A stretch of DNA of 38,434 nt from Eubacterium sp. TM05-53 (GTDB lineage Bacteria; Bacillota_I; Bacilli_A; Erysipelotrichales; Erysipelotrichaceae), in the NCBI RefSeq assembly GCF_003436425.1, contig NZ_QSPK01000017.1:1-38434 (forward strand), read 5' to 3'. Under the pieces are notes generated by a model. That model was not told the DNA's origin. It saw nothing but the letters and a program-made list of their open reading frames with translations, and made no database searches. Every line of letters starts with the position of its first letter. The first letter of the stretch is position 1. A program made the position numbers and the translations under genes. Shown piece by piece: positions 23,332 through 31,932 of the stretch.

Positions 23332-23608
23332 CCACAATCACCACTTTACTATGATCCGGACATGTATCCTGTCCCTTTTTTAAATACCCAAAATCAATGA
23401 GCTCTTGCACACTGGTTGGTGTTTCTAATTGATCAATTTCATACAACATAATTTGTGAGTTGACAATTTCAAGCAAGGCTTCACAACCTTTATTGCGGAT
23501 AATCTTTTCTTTTTGTTGAATATTAGGCAGTGTAATCAACAATAATAGCGCAACAATCAACATCACGATCATCATTTCAAGTATTGTAAAACCATTTTTC
23601 TTTTCCAT
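23309..23608 (-). CDS. comGC: ComGC major competence pseudopilin
   Basis: 99 aa, the normal ComGC size. MEKKNGFTILEMMIVMLIV has the prepilin peptidase site after Gly6 with Glu at +5. The start is fixed by AAGGAG eight bases upstream. It contains the two cysteines usual in ComGC (Cys in NKGCEALL and in QDTCPDH) and an LxxLIDFGYLKK segment. It is the main subunit of the DNA-uptake pseudopilus. The prepilin peptidase gene (comC) is not in this window. Confidence 0.93.
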   Translation of the reverse strand: MEKKNGFTILEMMIVMLIVALLLLITLPNIQQKEKIIRNKGCEALLEIVNSQIMLYEIDQLETPTSVQELIDFGYLKKGQDTCPDHSKVVIVDGQAVSQ

Positions 23609-23622
23609 TTTTCTTTCTCCTT

Positions 23623-24570
23623 TTAGAATTGATTTAACATATTGAGTGGCATCATCATAATTTGATAGACAATCAAAACTAAAATGCCAATACTGATATA
23701 CGAAAACATTTGAATACCCGTCGATATCTTCTTGACCGACTTTTCTAGATCGAAACTGCATTTCTTGATGTATAAATCAAAAAAGACGTGCATTTGATTG
23801 CTTGTTAAGGCATAGACCAACATCTTTTTAAATTGCGAATCAAATACTTTGATTTCAAGAAAGCTTTCTTCAAGACTCTTTCCGGTTTTTAAATCATCAA
23901 GTATTTCCTGCGATATCTTTCCTACTACACTAAAATCCATGCTCGCCATTGTTTCTAATATTTCCTGCGTTGAATTATAGGACTTATCCAAAGCTTGATA
24001 CATACATACAAATTGCAGAGATACCATTTTCTTCATTAGATTAAATGGACACTGCATCTTATTGTTGTATTTATAAAACAATGCATAATAAAGTATCAAG
24101 TAGAATACAATCGAAAGAATGCCAAGCGCAAATGTATATTTCAATACATTGATAAACACAAATACACTTATATTTGAAATGTAGTCTTTCATTTGAATAA
24201 GGACATAGTCTGAAAAGAATAGAATCATAAAGAACGCAAAGATAAGTAAGAAGAAGGGATAACTAATCTTTTTTAGAAGTGTTTCAAAAAAAGTATTCGA
24301 ACTTTTCTCAATCTTATGGACACAAGTTATCGCATCGCTTAAGTTTAATTTTTGAGATAAAATTTTTAAGTATTTAAAATACAATTTCTTTTGATTCTGT
24401 GTGAAGACATCCACGAGACTCTTTCCTTCTTTTAAATAATTCAATATTTCTTCATCCTTTTTAAACGTCAAATGAATCAATGTATCTAATGGCAAACCTT
24501 GATTCATCAACATCGCAAATTGTTCAATTTCATCCCGATAAACTAAGACTGTCGTATTTTGCCTGGGCAT
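23623..24570 (-). CDS. comGB: ComGB polytopic membrane protein (T2SF family)
   Basis: About 315 aa from ATG 24570, which has AAGGA ten bases upstream and overlaps comGA by 41 bases; a longer frame back to 24750 lies within comGA. Two T2SF domains are present, each with a leading soluble part, and about three membrane helices: residues near 110-140, 150-180 and the C-terminal IQMFSYISIGILVLIVYQI. It is the inner-membrane platform for pseudopilus assembly, working with ComGA. Confidence 0.9.
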   Translation of the reverse strand: MPRQNTTVLVYRDEIEQFAMLMNQGLPLDTLIHLTFKKDEEILNYLKEGKSLVDVFTQNQKKLYFKYLKILSQKLNLSDAITCVHKIEKSSNTFFETLLKKISYPFFLLIFAFFMILFFSDYVLIQMKDYISNISVFVFINVLKYTFALGILSIVFYLILYYALFYKYNNKMQCPFNLMKKMVSLQFVCMYQALDKSYNSTQEILETMASMDFSVVGKISQEILDDLKTGKSLEESFLEIKVFDSQFKKMLVYALTSNQMHVFFDLYIKKCSFDLEKSVKKISTGIQMFSYISIGILVLIVYQIMMMPLNMLNQF

Positions 24571-25522
24571 CCACGATATATCCTTTTTCAAGACCTTCTG
24601 TAATCTTTTTAGATAAAGTTTTAAATTCTTTTGGATACCTTCCATGTTCCAAGACATACTGTAATGTTTTTTGATCCATGATTTCATAAACACATACCTT
24701 AGAATCGCCTTTTGAATACAGACGTTGTGAAATAATGGCCGTACAAACACTGGCCAGATCTTTCTTAGATACCCCTAGATCTTCCAGGCGACTCATACAC
24801 TCCTTTCCATCTTTGGCATGAATACTTGTAAAGACAAAATGTCCCGTTAAACTTGCTCTTAAGACCATCTTTGCGGTATAGCTGTTTCTTGTTTCCCCGA
24901 TACAAATAATGTCCGGATCATGTCGCAACAATTGTTCAATGCCTACATCATAGGTAAATCCCATACTTTCATTGATCTGCAGCTGCAAGTAAGAATCATC
25001 TTCAATCTCAATAGGATCTTCTAGACTCACTACTTTATGTTTCTTCGTTTTGGCAATCTCATGAAGCAAGGCATGTAGCGTTGTGGTCTTTCCACTATTG
25101 GTTGGTCCTACACTAATGACAAGGCCTTGCCTTAATGGCACAAGCGATTGAAAAAATTTCGTGTCTTCATCCCATAAAGATAGATCCTTGAGTTTGATCG
25201 CATGCATCGTATTCAACATTCGAATAACACCTGTTTGTACGTTATGATTATGCAGCATGCTAAAACGACAAAAGACTTCGTGATCATGAAGCAAGATTTT
25301 AAATTGTCCACTCTGTGGAACATATGGATTAGCTAGATCCATTCTTGAAATGAATTTGAGATACTCAAAGAATGCGGGTTGCCAAATATCTTGGTAGACA
25401 TCTAACATTTCATTTTGTGTTCGCAGTTTGATTTGAAGTTTTTGATTTTGCAGGACAAAATGAATATCACTCGCCTTTTTTTCAATCGCATACGCAATGA
25501 GATCTTTTAATAAATCATCCAT
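24530..25522 (-). CDS. comGA: ComGA competence traffic ATPase
   Basis: 330 aa, GspE/PilB family. It begins MDDLLKDLIAYAIEKKASDI, the usual ComGA N-terminus. The Walker A is GPTNSGKTTT at 139-148. An Asp box (SLEDPIEIEDD), a Walker B (DPDIICIGETR) and a His box (GHFVFTSIHAKD) follow. The C-terminal zinc motif seen in many GspE proteins is absent. GGGGTGAT precedes the ATG. It is the first gene of the comG operon; TATAAG at about 25540 on the minus strand could be its -10, lying right after the upstream terminator. Confidence 0.95.
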   Translation of the reverse strand: MDDLLKDLIAYAIEKKASDIHFVLQNQKLQIKLRTQNEMLDVYQDIWQPAFFEYLKFISRMDLANPYVPQSGQFKILLHDHEVFCRFSMLHNHNVQTGVIRMLNTMHAIKLKDLSLWDEDTKFFQSLVPLRQGLVISVGPTNSGKTTTLHALLHEIAKTKKHKVVSLEDPIEIEDDSYLQLQINESMGFTYDVGIEQLLRHDPDIICIGETRNSYTAKMVLRASLTGHFVFTSIHAKDGKECMSRLEDLGVSKKDLASVCTAIISQRLYSKGDSKVCVYEIMDQKTLQYVLEHGRYPKEFKTLSKKITEGLEKGYIVDAQAKYDSLSLSG

Positions 25523-25547
25523 TTTTTATCACCCCTACTCTTATACG

Positions 25548-25580
25548 AAAAAAAAAGCAGAAATTCTAATAAATTTCTGC
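25548..25580 (-). terminator. terminator after the MBL-fold hydrolase gene
   Basis: Minus strand GCAGAAATT pairs with AATTTCTGC (9 bp, 6-nt loop), followed by nine U. The 5' arm is made of the last codons of the gene. Confidence 0.88.
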
Positions 25581-26189
25581 ATATTTTAAACTTTCGTTCC
25601 ATTTTTTCTCTTGCGATAAAGAAGTTGAGGGTCCATGACCTGGATATACTTTATAATCTTTCTCTAATTGAACCAATTTATTTAGAGATTGTTTCATACT
25701 CGATACGGAGCCTGTTGCCAAATCCATTCTTCCAATAGAACCTTGAAACAAGACATCTCCTGTAAATAAACAATCTTCAATTTTTAATACCGTTGAACCA
25801 ATAGAATGGCCTGGACAATACATAGCCTCTATGTCAAATCCTGCAATCTCATTCTTTCCTTCTAAAATGGGTTTACATGTGGCATTACATGTAACATCCA
25901 TATAAAAGGCAGAAGATGAATTTAAGTCGGGATCTTGAAGAAAATCAAATTCATTGGGATTTAAGTATACATCACAATGAAAGGCGTTCACGATCTTATC
26001 GACACCTGAAATATGATCAAAATGTGCATGCGTTAAAACGATGGCCTCTAAACTACATTCATTTTCTTTTAAGATGCATTCAAGGTTTGGATACATATCT
26101 GCAGGATCAATTATTAAAGCATGGCTACCTTCCATCACCAAATAACAATTCGCCTGTACAGGTCCTAAGGGTTGTTGAAGTACTTTCAT
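25566..26189 (-). CDS. MBL-fold metallo-hydrolase, glyoxalase II-like (YqgX type)
   Basis: 207 aa. THAHFDHISG near residue 52 is the metal-binding HxHxDH motif. GHSIGSTV (near 129), TGDVLF and VYPGHGPST complete the dinuclear site. Length and order match the YqgX/glyoxalase II-like hydrolases often found next to comG and rpmG in Firmicutes. No ribosome site is visible before the ATG, which lies only 12 bases after the rpmG terminator U-run, so it may be translated from a very short or leaderless mRNA or by read-through. The substrate is not known. Confidence 0.88.
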   Translation of the reverse strand: MKVLQQPLGPVQANCYLVMEGSHALIIDPADMYPNLECILKENECSLEAIVLTHAHFDHISGVDKIVNAFHCDVYLNPNEFDFLQDPDLNSSSAFYMDVTCNATCKPILEGKNEIAGFDIEAMYCPGHSIGSTVLKIEDCLFTGDVLFQGSIGRMDLATGSVSSMKQSLNKLVQLEKDYKVYPGHGPSTSLSQEKKWNESLKYAEIY

Positions 26190-26201
26190 AGTCTAATACA
26201 T

Positions 26202-26226
26202 AAAAAAGACCGAATAAAACGGTCTT
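26202..26226 (-). terminator. terminator after rpmG
   Basis: Minus strand AAGACCG (26226-26220) pairs with CGGTCTT (26212-26206), followed by TTTT. Confidence 0.8.
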
Positions 26227-26228
26227 TC

Positions 26229-26378
26229 TTACTTTTTCTCCTTATGTTCAGTCTGCTGATTGCATTTTGGACAATATTTTTTAACAGTCATACGTTCAGG
26301 ATGTTTTTTCTTATTTCTTGTACCAATATAATTTTCTTCACCGCAAACAGAGCACTTAAATGTAATACGATCTCTCAT
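26229..26378 (-). CDS. rpmG: 50S ribosomal protein L33, zinc-binding form
   Basis: 49 aa, translated directly from the minus strand. It starts MRDRITFKCSVCGEENY, continues TRNKKKHPERMTVKKYCPKC and ends NQQTEHKEKK. CSVC and CPKC are the two zinc-binding pairs of the C+ form of L33. GAGGAGG precedes the ATG. The gene has its own promoter and terminator. Confidence 0.97.
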   Translation of the reverse strand: MRDRITFKCSVCGEENYIGTRNKKKHPERMTVKKYCPKCNQQTEHKEKK

Positions 26379-26412
26379 GTTCAGTCCTCCTCACATTAGT
26401 AATTACTAGTTG

Positions 26413-26442
26413 ATTCTAGCATAACTTACAAGTCAATTTCAA
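26413..26442 (-). promoter_or_regulatory. promoter of rpmG
   Basis: Minus strand TTGAAA (26437-26442), 18 bp, TAGAAT (26413-26418) preceded by TGC, an extended -10. Confidence 0.6.
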
Positions 26443-26457
26443 GTCATTTTCAAAATT

Positions 26458-28533
26458 TTAACTTGCTGGATACAATTCAAAATATTTTTTTACCACTTCT
26501 GGCATAACAGCCGTTGTACAAATGTTTGGTGCAACACTCTTAGTATTCATTGAAGAAGTCGGTGCCGAGCACGCAAAAGACATCGTTGGAGACGAACTTG
26601 GTGCATATCCAACTAGGTTTGCGGTTGTATAGTCGCCAACTTCGGCTGTACCTGTTTTAGCCGATACTTCCACGCCAATATCCTTTAGCTCATCTCCACA
26701 ATAGCCAGACGATACACAGGCTCTAAATCCTTGTTGAACACGCTCTAGGTATTGCGCATTCTTTTCAGGTAATGTCGATTTAATTTTTTTACCATTGCTT
26801 ACGACCACTTCACTTGAGTTGACTTCTGTCGCATAGGCCATAAAGTGTGGTTCATATAGATTCCCACCAGAGGCAATGGTTGTACCATAAACAGCCAATT
26901 GAAGTGGTGAATACATGTCAAACTGCCCAATCGAATAGTTTAGTAACATACCTGGTTCAGAACCATAGCCCATATAAGAGCTCGATTCATTTGGAACATC
27001 GATACCCGTCTTATTTCCAAGACCAAACATCGAATAATACGAACGCATTAAGTTAAGTGTCCCTTGAACGTCTGCCACCGCTAATGGTTCTTTTTCAACA
27101 TAGCTTGCGCCTGCTAAACGAATAGCTACATTAAACATATAAACGTTACTACTTACTTGTAGTGCAGATACATCATCAACAGGTCCATGATCTTCATACG
27201 AACCAAATTCCTGACCACCAATATTCATGACTTTATCGACAATCACTTCGCCTGGAGTTACGACATGTTCACTCTCGCCCATATAGACAGTAGCCCCTTT
27301 GATACAAGATCCTGGATTAACCAAAGACATATAGTTACCAGACGCAAAGTAGGTCATTTCCTTCGTGTCTAGATCCATTTGATAGCCAGACATCGCAAGT
27401 ACCGAACCATCTTTGGAATTTAATACCGTTGTAAATAAAGATTGGAAGTTTTCACGATTTTTCGTACCACCATTCTCACTCAATGTATTCTTTAATACAT
27501 TATCCAAAGTCGATTGAAGATCAATATCGATGGATAAATGAATGTCATAGCCTTTTTTGGCTTCCTGAACCACTTCTTTTTGCGCTAGACCCTTTGAATC
27601 ATAGGTAATCTTGGCAATTTCTGGTGTTCCCGCTAATAAATCATTGTATTGATATTCTAGGCCTGACTTACCAACACTCGCATTGTATTGATAGCCTTTT
27701 GATAGATAGTAACTCGCAAGCTCACTTGGTAATCCTTGTGTACTTGTAGTCACACTACCTAATACATCGGATAAAGATTCGCCATATGGATATTCGCGTT
27801 TCCAGCCACCAAAATCAACGTCAAAACCAGGAAATTCCGTTTTATGTTCAACAAGATAAGCGACATCATCATCACTGACATCTTCAAGTACAACATTTTC
27901 TTGACCCGTACTTTGGTTGGCCACCATTCTTTGGTAGATGACACACATCTTTAAATCGGCTTGTGTCATTTCACCAATTTGTTTCTTACCAATACGATTC
28001 ATTAAGATTTGATATCTTTTACTTTCGGCATTATCACCCCATGCCCCATTCTGATATTGTTTCAATTCTTTAGCCGTCAATAAATGATTGGCGGCATATT
28101 CACTATCACTTGGTGATAAGAAGGATTTGTATGTGATATAGGCTTGTTTTTTATCTTCATCCGTAAAATCTTTAGCACTGACACTGAAGACTTTTACGAT
28201 ACGCTTGGCATAAAGTTCATAGTCATCTTCATCAAAGTTATTCGGTGAAGTAAAAACGATATTGTGACTGACTACCGTTTTTGCCAAGATTCTTCCCTTT
28301 ACATCATAAATCTGACCTCGAGGTGCCGATGTATATTGTTTGATGGAAGTATAGTCTTCACGTTTTGCGGTATAGTCATTATATGAAATGATCTGTAGAT
28401 AGAACAATCGTAAAAAGATGACCAAGAAACACACGGCGATTGTGACCGTAAGTATCAATATACGATTGGAAATGACTTGATCAACAGAAACATTTTGATT
28501 TGCCCTTTTCAATGTTTTTCTACTCTTTTTCAA
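26458..28533 (-). CDS. class B penicillin-binding protein (transpeptidase), TTG start
   Basis: 691 aa from the TTG at 28533, which has AAAGGGGG six bases upstream; the ATG at 28572 lies in the promoter region. A basic N-terminus and one membrane helix (about 26-50) are followed by the PBP dimerisation domain with SAPRGQIYDVKGRILA. The transpeptidase domain has the SxxK motif as SCIK in VNPGSCIKGATV, SSN in LQVSSNVYMF, and KTG in VSAKTGTAEVG. There are no PASTA domains. It is a peptidoglycan cross-linking enzyme, PBP2B/FtsI- or PBP2-like; division or elongation role cannot be decided because no mraW, ftsL or rodA neighbours are present. It is divergent from ispG. Confidence 0.9.
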   Translation of the reverse strand: MKKSRKTLKRANQNVSVDQVISNRILILTVTIAVCFLVIFLRLFYLQIISYNDYTAKREDYTSIKQYTSAPRGQIYDVKGRILAKTVVSHNIVFTSPNNFDEDDYELYAKRIVKVFSVSAKDFTDEDKKQAYITYKSFLSPSDSEYAANHLLTAKELKQYQNGAWGDNAESKRYQILMNRIGKKQIGEMTQADLKMCVIYQRMVANQSTGQENVVLEDVSDDDVAYLVEHKTEFPGFDVDFGGWKREYPYGESLSDVLGSVTTSTQGLPSELASYYLSKGYQYNASVGKSGLEYQYNDLLAGTPEIAKITYDSKGLAQKEVVQEAKKGYDIHLSIDIDLQSTLDNVLKNTLSENGGTKNRENFQSLFTTVLNSKDGSVLAMSGYQMDLDTKEMTYFASGNYMSLVNPGSCIKGATVYMGESEHVVTPGEVIVDKVMNIGGQEFGSYEDHGPVDDVSALQVSSNVYMFNVAIRLAGASYVEKEPLAVADVQGTLNLMRSYYSMFGLGNKTGIDVPNESSSYMGYGSEPGMLLNYSIGQFDMYSPLQLAVYGTTIASGGNLYEPHFMAYATEVNSSEVVVSNGKKIKSTLPEKNAQYLERVQQGFRACVSSGYCGDELKDIGVEVSAKTGTAEVGDYTTANLVGYAPSSSPTMSFACSAPTSSMNTKSVAPNICTTAVMPEVVKKYFELYPAS

Positions 28534-28563
28534 TTGGATCCCCCTTTGTACGAAACAATATAT

Positions 28564-28569
28564 ATTATA
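28564..28569 (-). promoter_or_regulatory. -10 of the PBP gene
   Basis: Minus strand TATAAT about 30 nt before the TTG start. The best -35 at 17 bp is TTCCAT, which is poor, so strength is uncertain. Confidence 0.45.
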
Positions 28570-28635
28570 CACGTTTCCAAGATGAAATGGAAAAAAAAGA
28601 AGGAATGGCGTATACTTTAGTCATGGAGGTTGTCT

Positions 28636-29685
28636 ATGAAAAGAACAGAAACTCGTCTAGTAAAAGTAGGAAATCTTGAAATTGGACATAATAATCAAGT
28701 CATTATTCAATCTATGTGTAACATAGAGACTAAAAAGGCGGATGAAGTTGCCAAACAAATTCTAAACCTAGAAAAAATGGGATGCGAATTGATTCGTGTC
28801 AGCTGTATGGATATGGAGGATGCCAAAGCCATTAAAGACATAAAAAAACAGATCCATATTCCTCTAGTTGCTGATATTCATTTTGATTATCGTTTAGCCT
28901 TGGCATGTATTGAAGCGGGTGCCGATAAGATTCGTTTAAATCCAGGTAATATTGGAGCTAGAGAAAACGTAGAAAAAGTTGTGAAGGCATGTAAAGAAAA
29001 ACACATTCCAATTCGTATTGGAATCAATGGGGGTTCTTTAGAAAAAGACATTCATGAAAAATATGGCAAGCCAACAGCCGAGGGTATGATTGAAAGTGCC
29101 AAAAGACATGTACAAATTCTAGAAAATCTAGATTTCTATGACACGGTATTATCTTTTAAATCCAGTGATCCATTGCTTTGTATTGAAGCGTATCGTTTAG
29201 CTGCCAAAACCTTTGATTACCCACTACATTTAGGTGTAACCGAAGCCGGTACTACAATGACAAGTGCCATTAAATCCAGTCTTGCGTTAGGTACTTTATT
29301 AAATGAAGGCATTGGAAATACGATTCGTATTAGTGTTAATGGAGCTCCTGAAAAAGAGATTCCCATTGTCAAAGAACTATTAAAAGATTGTAAGTTAATT
29401 AAAAACGTGCCAAATCTAATCGCATGTCCAACGTGTGGTCGTACACAATGGGATATGGAACCAGCCGTGAATGAAATTGAAAGCTATCTTCAAACTGTCA
29501 ATAAAGAAGTGACCGTCGCCATCATGGGTTGTGCTGTCAATGGTCCTGGAGAAGCTAAACATGCCGATATCGCGATTGCGGGCGGAAAAAAAGAGGGATT
29601 ACTCATCAAGAAGGGTCAAATCATTGAAAAGATCCCACAGGAACAGATTGTAGCTCGTTTAAAGGAAGAAATTGATAAGTTTTAA
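28636..29685 (+). CDS. ispG: 4-hydroxy-3-methylbut-2-en-1-yl diphosphate synthase IspG (GcpE)
   Basis: 349 aa. IspG makes HMBPP from MEcPP in the MEP isoprenoid pathway. VGNLEIGHNNQVIIQSMCNI opens the TIM-barrel. The C-terminal domain has the [4Fe-4S] ligands in ACPTCGRTQWD and MGCAVNGPGEAKHAD, with the conserved Glu in NGPGE. The ATG at 28636 has GGAGG seven bases upstream. It converges on nfo with a shared terminator. ispH, the next pathway step, lies 2.2 kb downstream with an independent promoter. Confidence 0.96.
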   Translation: MKRTETRLVKVGNLEIGHNNQVIIQSMCNIETKKADEVAKQILNLEKMGCELIRVSCMDMEDAKAIKDIKKQIHIPLVADIHFDYRLALACIEAGADKIRLNPGNIGARENVEKVVKACKEKHIPIRIGINGGSLEKDIHEKYGKPTAEGMIESAKRHVQILENLDFYDTVLSFKSSDPLLCIEAYRLAAKTFDYPLHLGVTEAGTTMTSAIKSSLALGTLLNEGIGNTIRISVNGAPEKEIPIVKELLKDCKLIKNVPNLIACPTCGRTQWDMEPAVNEIESYLQTVNKEVTVAIMGCAVNGPGEAKHADIAIAGGKKEGLLIKKGQIIEKIPQEQIVARLKEEIDKF

Positions 29686-29686
29686 A

Positions 29687-29711
29687 AAATCTCAGCGTAA
29701 TGCTGAGATTT
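29687..29711. terminator. bidirectional terminator between ispG and nfo
   Basis: AAATCTCAGC (29687-29696) and GCTGAGATTT (29702-29711), a perfect 10-bp stem. The minus strand has a six-T run; the plus strand T-run is short. The stem overlaps the last codons of nfo. Confidence 0.8.
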
Positions 29712-30531
29712 CTTCTTTATAAGGCGCCTTTCCATCAATAAAAGGAGTCTCTAATATTTTTGTGACATGTTCAAGCTTTGGATGATGTACAATTGAATAC
29801 AATACATCAAATCCAATGTAGCCTTTACCTAAATTTTCATGACGATCCTTATGGGCACCCAAATCATTTTTAGAATCATTGATGTGCATACATAATAGAT
29901 TTTCTAAGCCTAAAATGGAATCAAATTGATTTAAGACTTCATCAAAATGAGTAATATCATAACCCGCATCCCAAATATGGCATGTATCCATACAATATCC
30001 AATACGCGATTTTTTATGTACACCTAAATAGATCTGTAGAAGCTGTTCAAAGGTAAAGCCACACTCATTTCCTTTTCCAGCCATCGTTTCTAGGGCAATC
30101 TTAACATCACTTGAATCTTGGTCCAAGACTTCGTTTAAGCCATGAATGATCCATTCAATTCCTACATCCATGCCCGCTCCTACGTGGCTTCCTGGATGGA
30201 GTACAAGTGTTTTTGCACCGATTTTAGAAACTCTTTCCAATTCACTTTTCAAAAAGTCTTGTCCAAACTGGGCTGTTTCTGGCTTTAGCGCATTGGCCAA
30301 GTTAATGATATAAGGGGCATGTACAATGACGCGATCAATTGAAAAATTGTGTTTTGCCATATAGTCTTTGGCTTCTTCAATCTTTAACTTCGAAACATCC
30401 ACACGACGCGTGTTACTTGGAGGACCCGTATAGATCATACAGGCATTGGCACCATACGATATAGCTTCTTCAATAGCGCCTTTAAAGTAATTTGGCGCTT
30501 TAAAAGAAACATGACTGCCTAAATAGATCAT
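29692..30531 (-). CDS. nfo: endonuclease IV (AP endonuclease family 2)
   Basis: 279 aa, normal Nfo length. It cleaves DNA 5' of abasic sites in base excision repair with three zinc ions. Motifs seen are LGSHVSFKA at the N-terminus, HPGSHVGAGMD, LETMAGKGNECG, YCMDTCHIWDAGYD and HINDSKNDLGAHKDRHENLG (His, Glu and Asp metal ligands). The ATG overlaps the stop of the upstream helicase gene as ATGA, so the two are translationally coupled. Confidence 0.96.
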   Translation of the reverse strand: MIYLGSHVSFKAPNYFKGAIEEAISYGANACMIYTGPPSNTRRVDVSKLKIEEAKDYMAKHNFSIDRVIVHAPYIINLANALKPETAQFGQDFLKSELERVSKIGAKTLVLHPGSHVGAGMDVGIEWIIHGLNEVLDQDSSDVKIALETMAGKGNECGFTFEQLLQIYLGVHKKSRIGYCMDTCHIWDAGYDITHFDEVLNQFDSILGLENLLCMHINDSKNDLGAHKDRHENLGKGYIGFDVLYSIVHHPKLEHVTKILETPFIDGKAPYKEEISALR

Positions 30532-31850
30532 ACGTCCATTCCTTTTTGGCGTTGTCTTTCTTTCGCACGCTCTTTTTGTTGGCGCTTAATATCCGACTTG
30601 ATCATTTCACGACGCTTTCTACGTTTCATACGATCAATTTCCTGGCGTTGTCTTTTCTTGTAGTTTGGTTTTACTTTCTTTTTCTTGTGAACGATTTTTT
30701 CCACTTCTTCATGGAACTCATCCTTTTTCACAGGACGCTTGTTGACATAGGGTTTTAAATCTACAAATTGTTTGTTCTTTACGTCTTGATGTTCAAATTC
30801 AATGCCTTGTTTAATCAAAGATTGAATTGATTTGGCATCTCTTTCTTTATATAACGCAATACATTGACCATCACGAGAAGCTCTTCCAGTACGTCCTGCA
30901 CGGTGAATATAGAATTTTAGATCTTTAGGGAAACCACAACTAATAACGTGAGTAATTCCTTCTAAGTCAATTCCACGACTGGCAATATCACTGGCAACAA
31001 TGTAGCTCTTCTTCTGACTTTGAATCATTTTAATAGCCTGCATACGCTGACGTGATTCAAGACCGGAGTGAAGTTCAACTAGATCATATCCATGTTCACG
31101 CATCGTATTCGCAATACTTTGGGCTTCTTGTGTTGTATTCGCAAAGATCAAACATACATAGGGTTGAATACATGGAAGTACGTCTAAAATCTTTTGTTCG
31201 TAGTTCTTGTGCTTACATGGAACTAAAATGTGTTTAACATCACTTTGGAAAGCTTCTTCCTTTTTGATTTCAATAAATTCTGGATCATATAAATATTTCT
31301 TTAAGAATGGTTGTAAAGATTCTGGAATCGTAGCCGAGAAGACCATCATTTGAACTTTCTTATCCATCTTAGATAAAATTTCATCAATATCTTCTAAGAA
31401 TCCAAATTCTAACGTCATATCGGCTTCATCGATGACAACAATTTTTGCGGTATCCAAACGCAAGACATTGTCTTTAATAAACATGTCTTTCATTCTTCCT
31501 GGTGTACCAATGACAATTTGTGGCTGCTTTTCCATTTGTGTCACTTTTTCCATACCACCAGTCACAAGTTTTACACGTACATTAAAGTGTTTGGCAATCT
31601 TACGACAACGATCATACAATTGGTAGGCTAGTTCTCTGGTTGGAGCTGAAATCACAGCTTGTACACAATCTTGATCAAAATCTAGCATTTCAAAGATTGG
31701 CATAAAGAAAGCGTGTGACTTTCCAGAACCCGTACTTGAAACACCGATAATATCTCTATTTTTATTTTTACGATTTAACACCTGTTCTTGGATGGGTGTT
31801 AAGGTTTTAAAATGTTCTAAATCCATTATTTCTTGAATACAATTATTCAT
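30528..31850 (-). CDS. DEAD-box RNA helicase (CshB-like)
   Basis: 440 aa. Helicase motifs in order: a Q-motif region (FKTLTPIQEQVL), motif I SSTGSGKS, Ia PTRELA, Ib TPGR, II DEAD, III SAT, then IV-VI in the second lobe (FANT, ASRGIDLEG, HRAGRTGRA). A strongly basic C-terminal tail of Lys/Arg-rich repeats (about 375-440) should bind RNA. The pairing with nfo and the tail suggest CshB of Bacillus. It is likely involved in ribosome assembly or RNA turnover, especially in the cold; this is inferred from the family. Confidence 0.9.
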   Translation of the reverse strand: MNNCIQEIMDLEHFKTLTPIQEQVLNRKNKNRDIIGVSSTGSGKSHAFFMPIFEMLDFDQDCVQAVISAPTRELAYQLYDRCRKIAKHFNVRVKLVTGGMEKVTQMEKQPQIVIGTPGRMKDMFIKDNVLRLDTAKIVVIDEADMTLEFGFLEDIDEILSKMDKKVQMMVFSATIPESLQPFLKKYLYDPEFIEIKKEEAFQSDVKHILVPCKHKNYEQKILDVLPCIQPYVCLIFANTTQEAQSIANTMREHGYDLVELHSGLESRQRMQAIKMIQSQKKSYIVASDIASRGIDLEGITHVISCGFPKDLKFYIHRAGRTGRASRDGQCIALYKERDAKSIQSLIKQGIEFEHQDVKNKQFVDLKPYVNKRPVKKDEFHEEVEKIVHKKKKVKPNYKKRQRQEIDRMKRRKRREMIKSDIKRQQKERAKERQRQKGMDV

Positions 31851-31897
31851 AATTTTTCACATCCTTTACTTTAGTATTATCCCAAAATTCTTCCCAT

Positions 31898-31926
31898 TTT
31901 ACAAATACAAATAATTAGGGCATAAT
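31898..31926 (+). promoter_or_regulatory. ispH promoter placing the transcript start at the ATG
   Basis: TTTACA (31898-31903), 17 bp, CATAAT (31921-31926), then exactly six bases to the ATG at 31933. The geometry is identical to the apbE promoter. There is no ribosome site at normal distance (only AGGG 12 nt away), which predicts a leaderless mRNA. Confidence 0.7.
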
Positions 31927-31932
31927 GTATAT

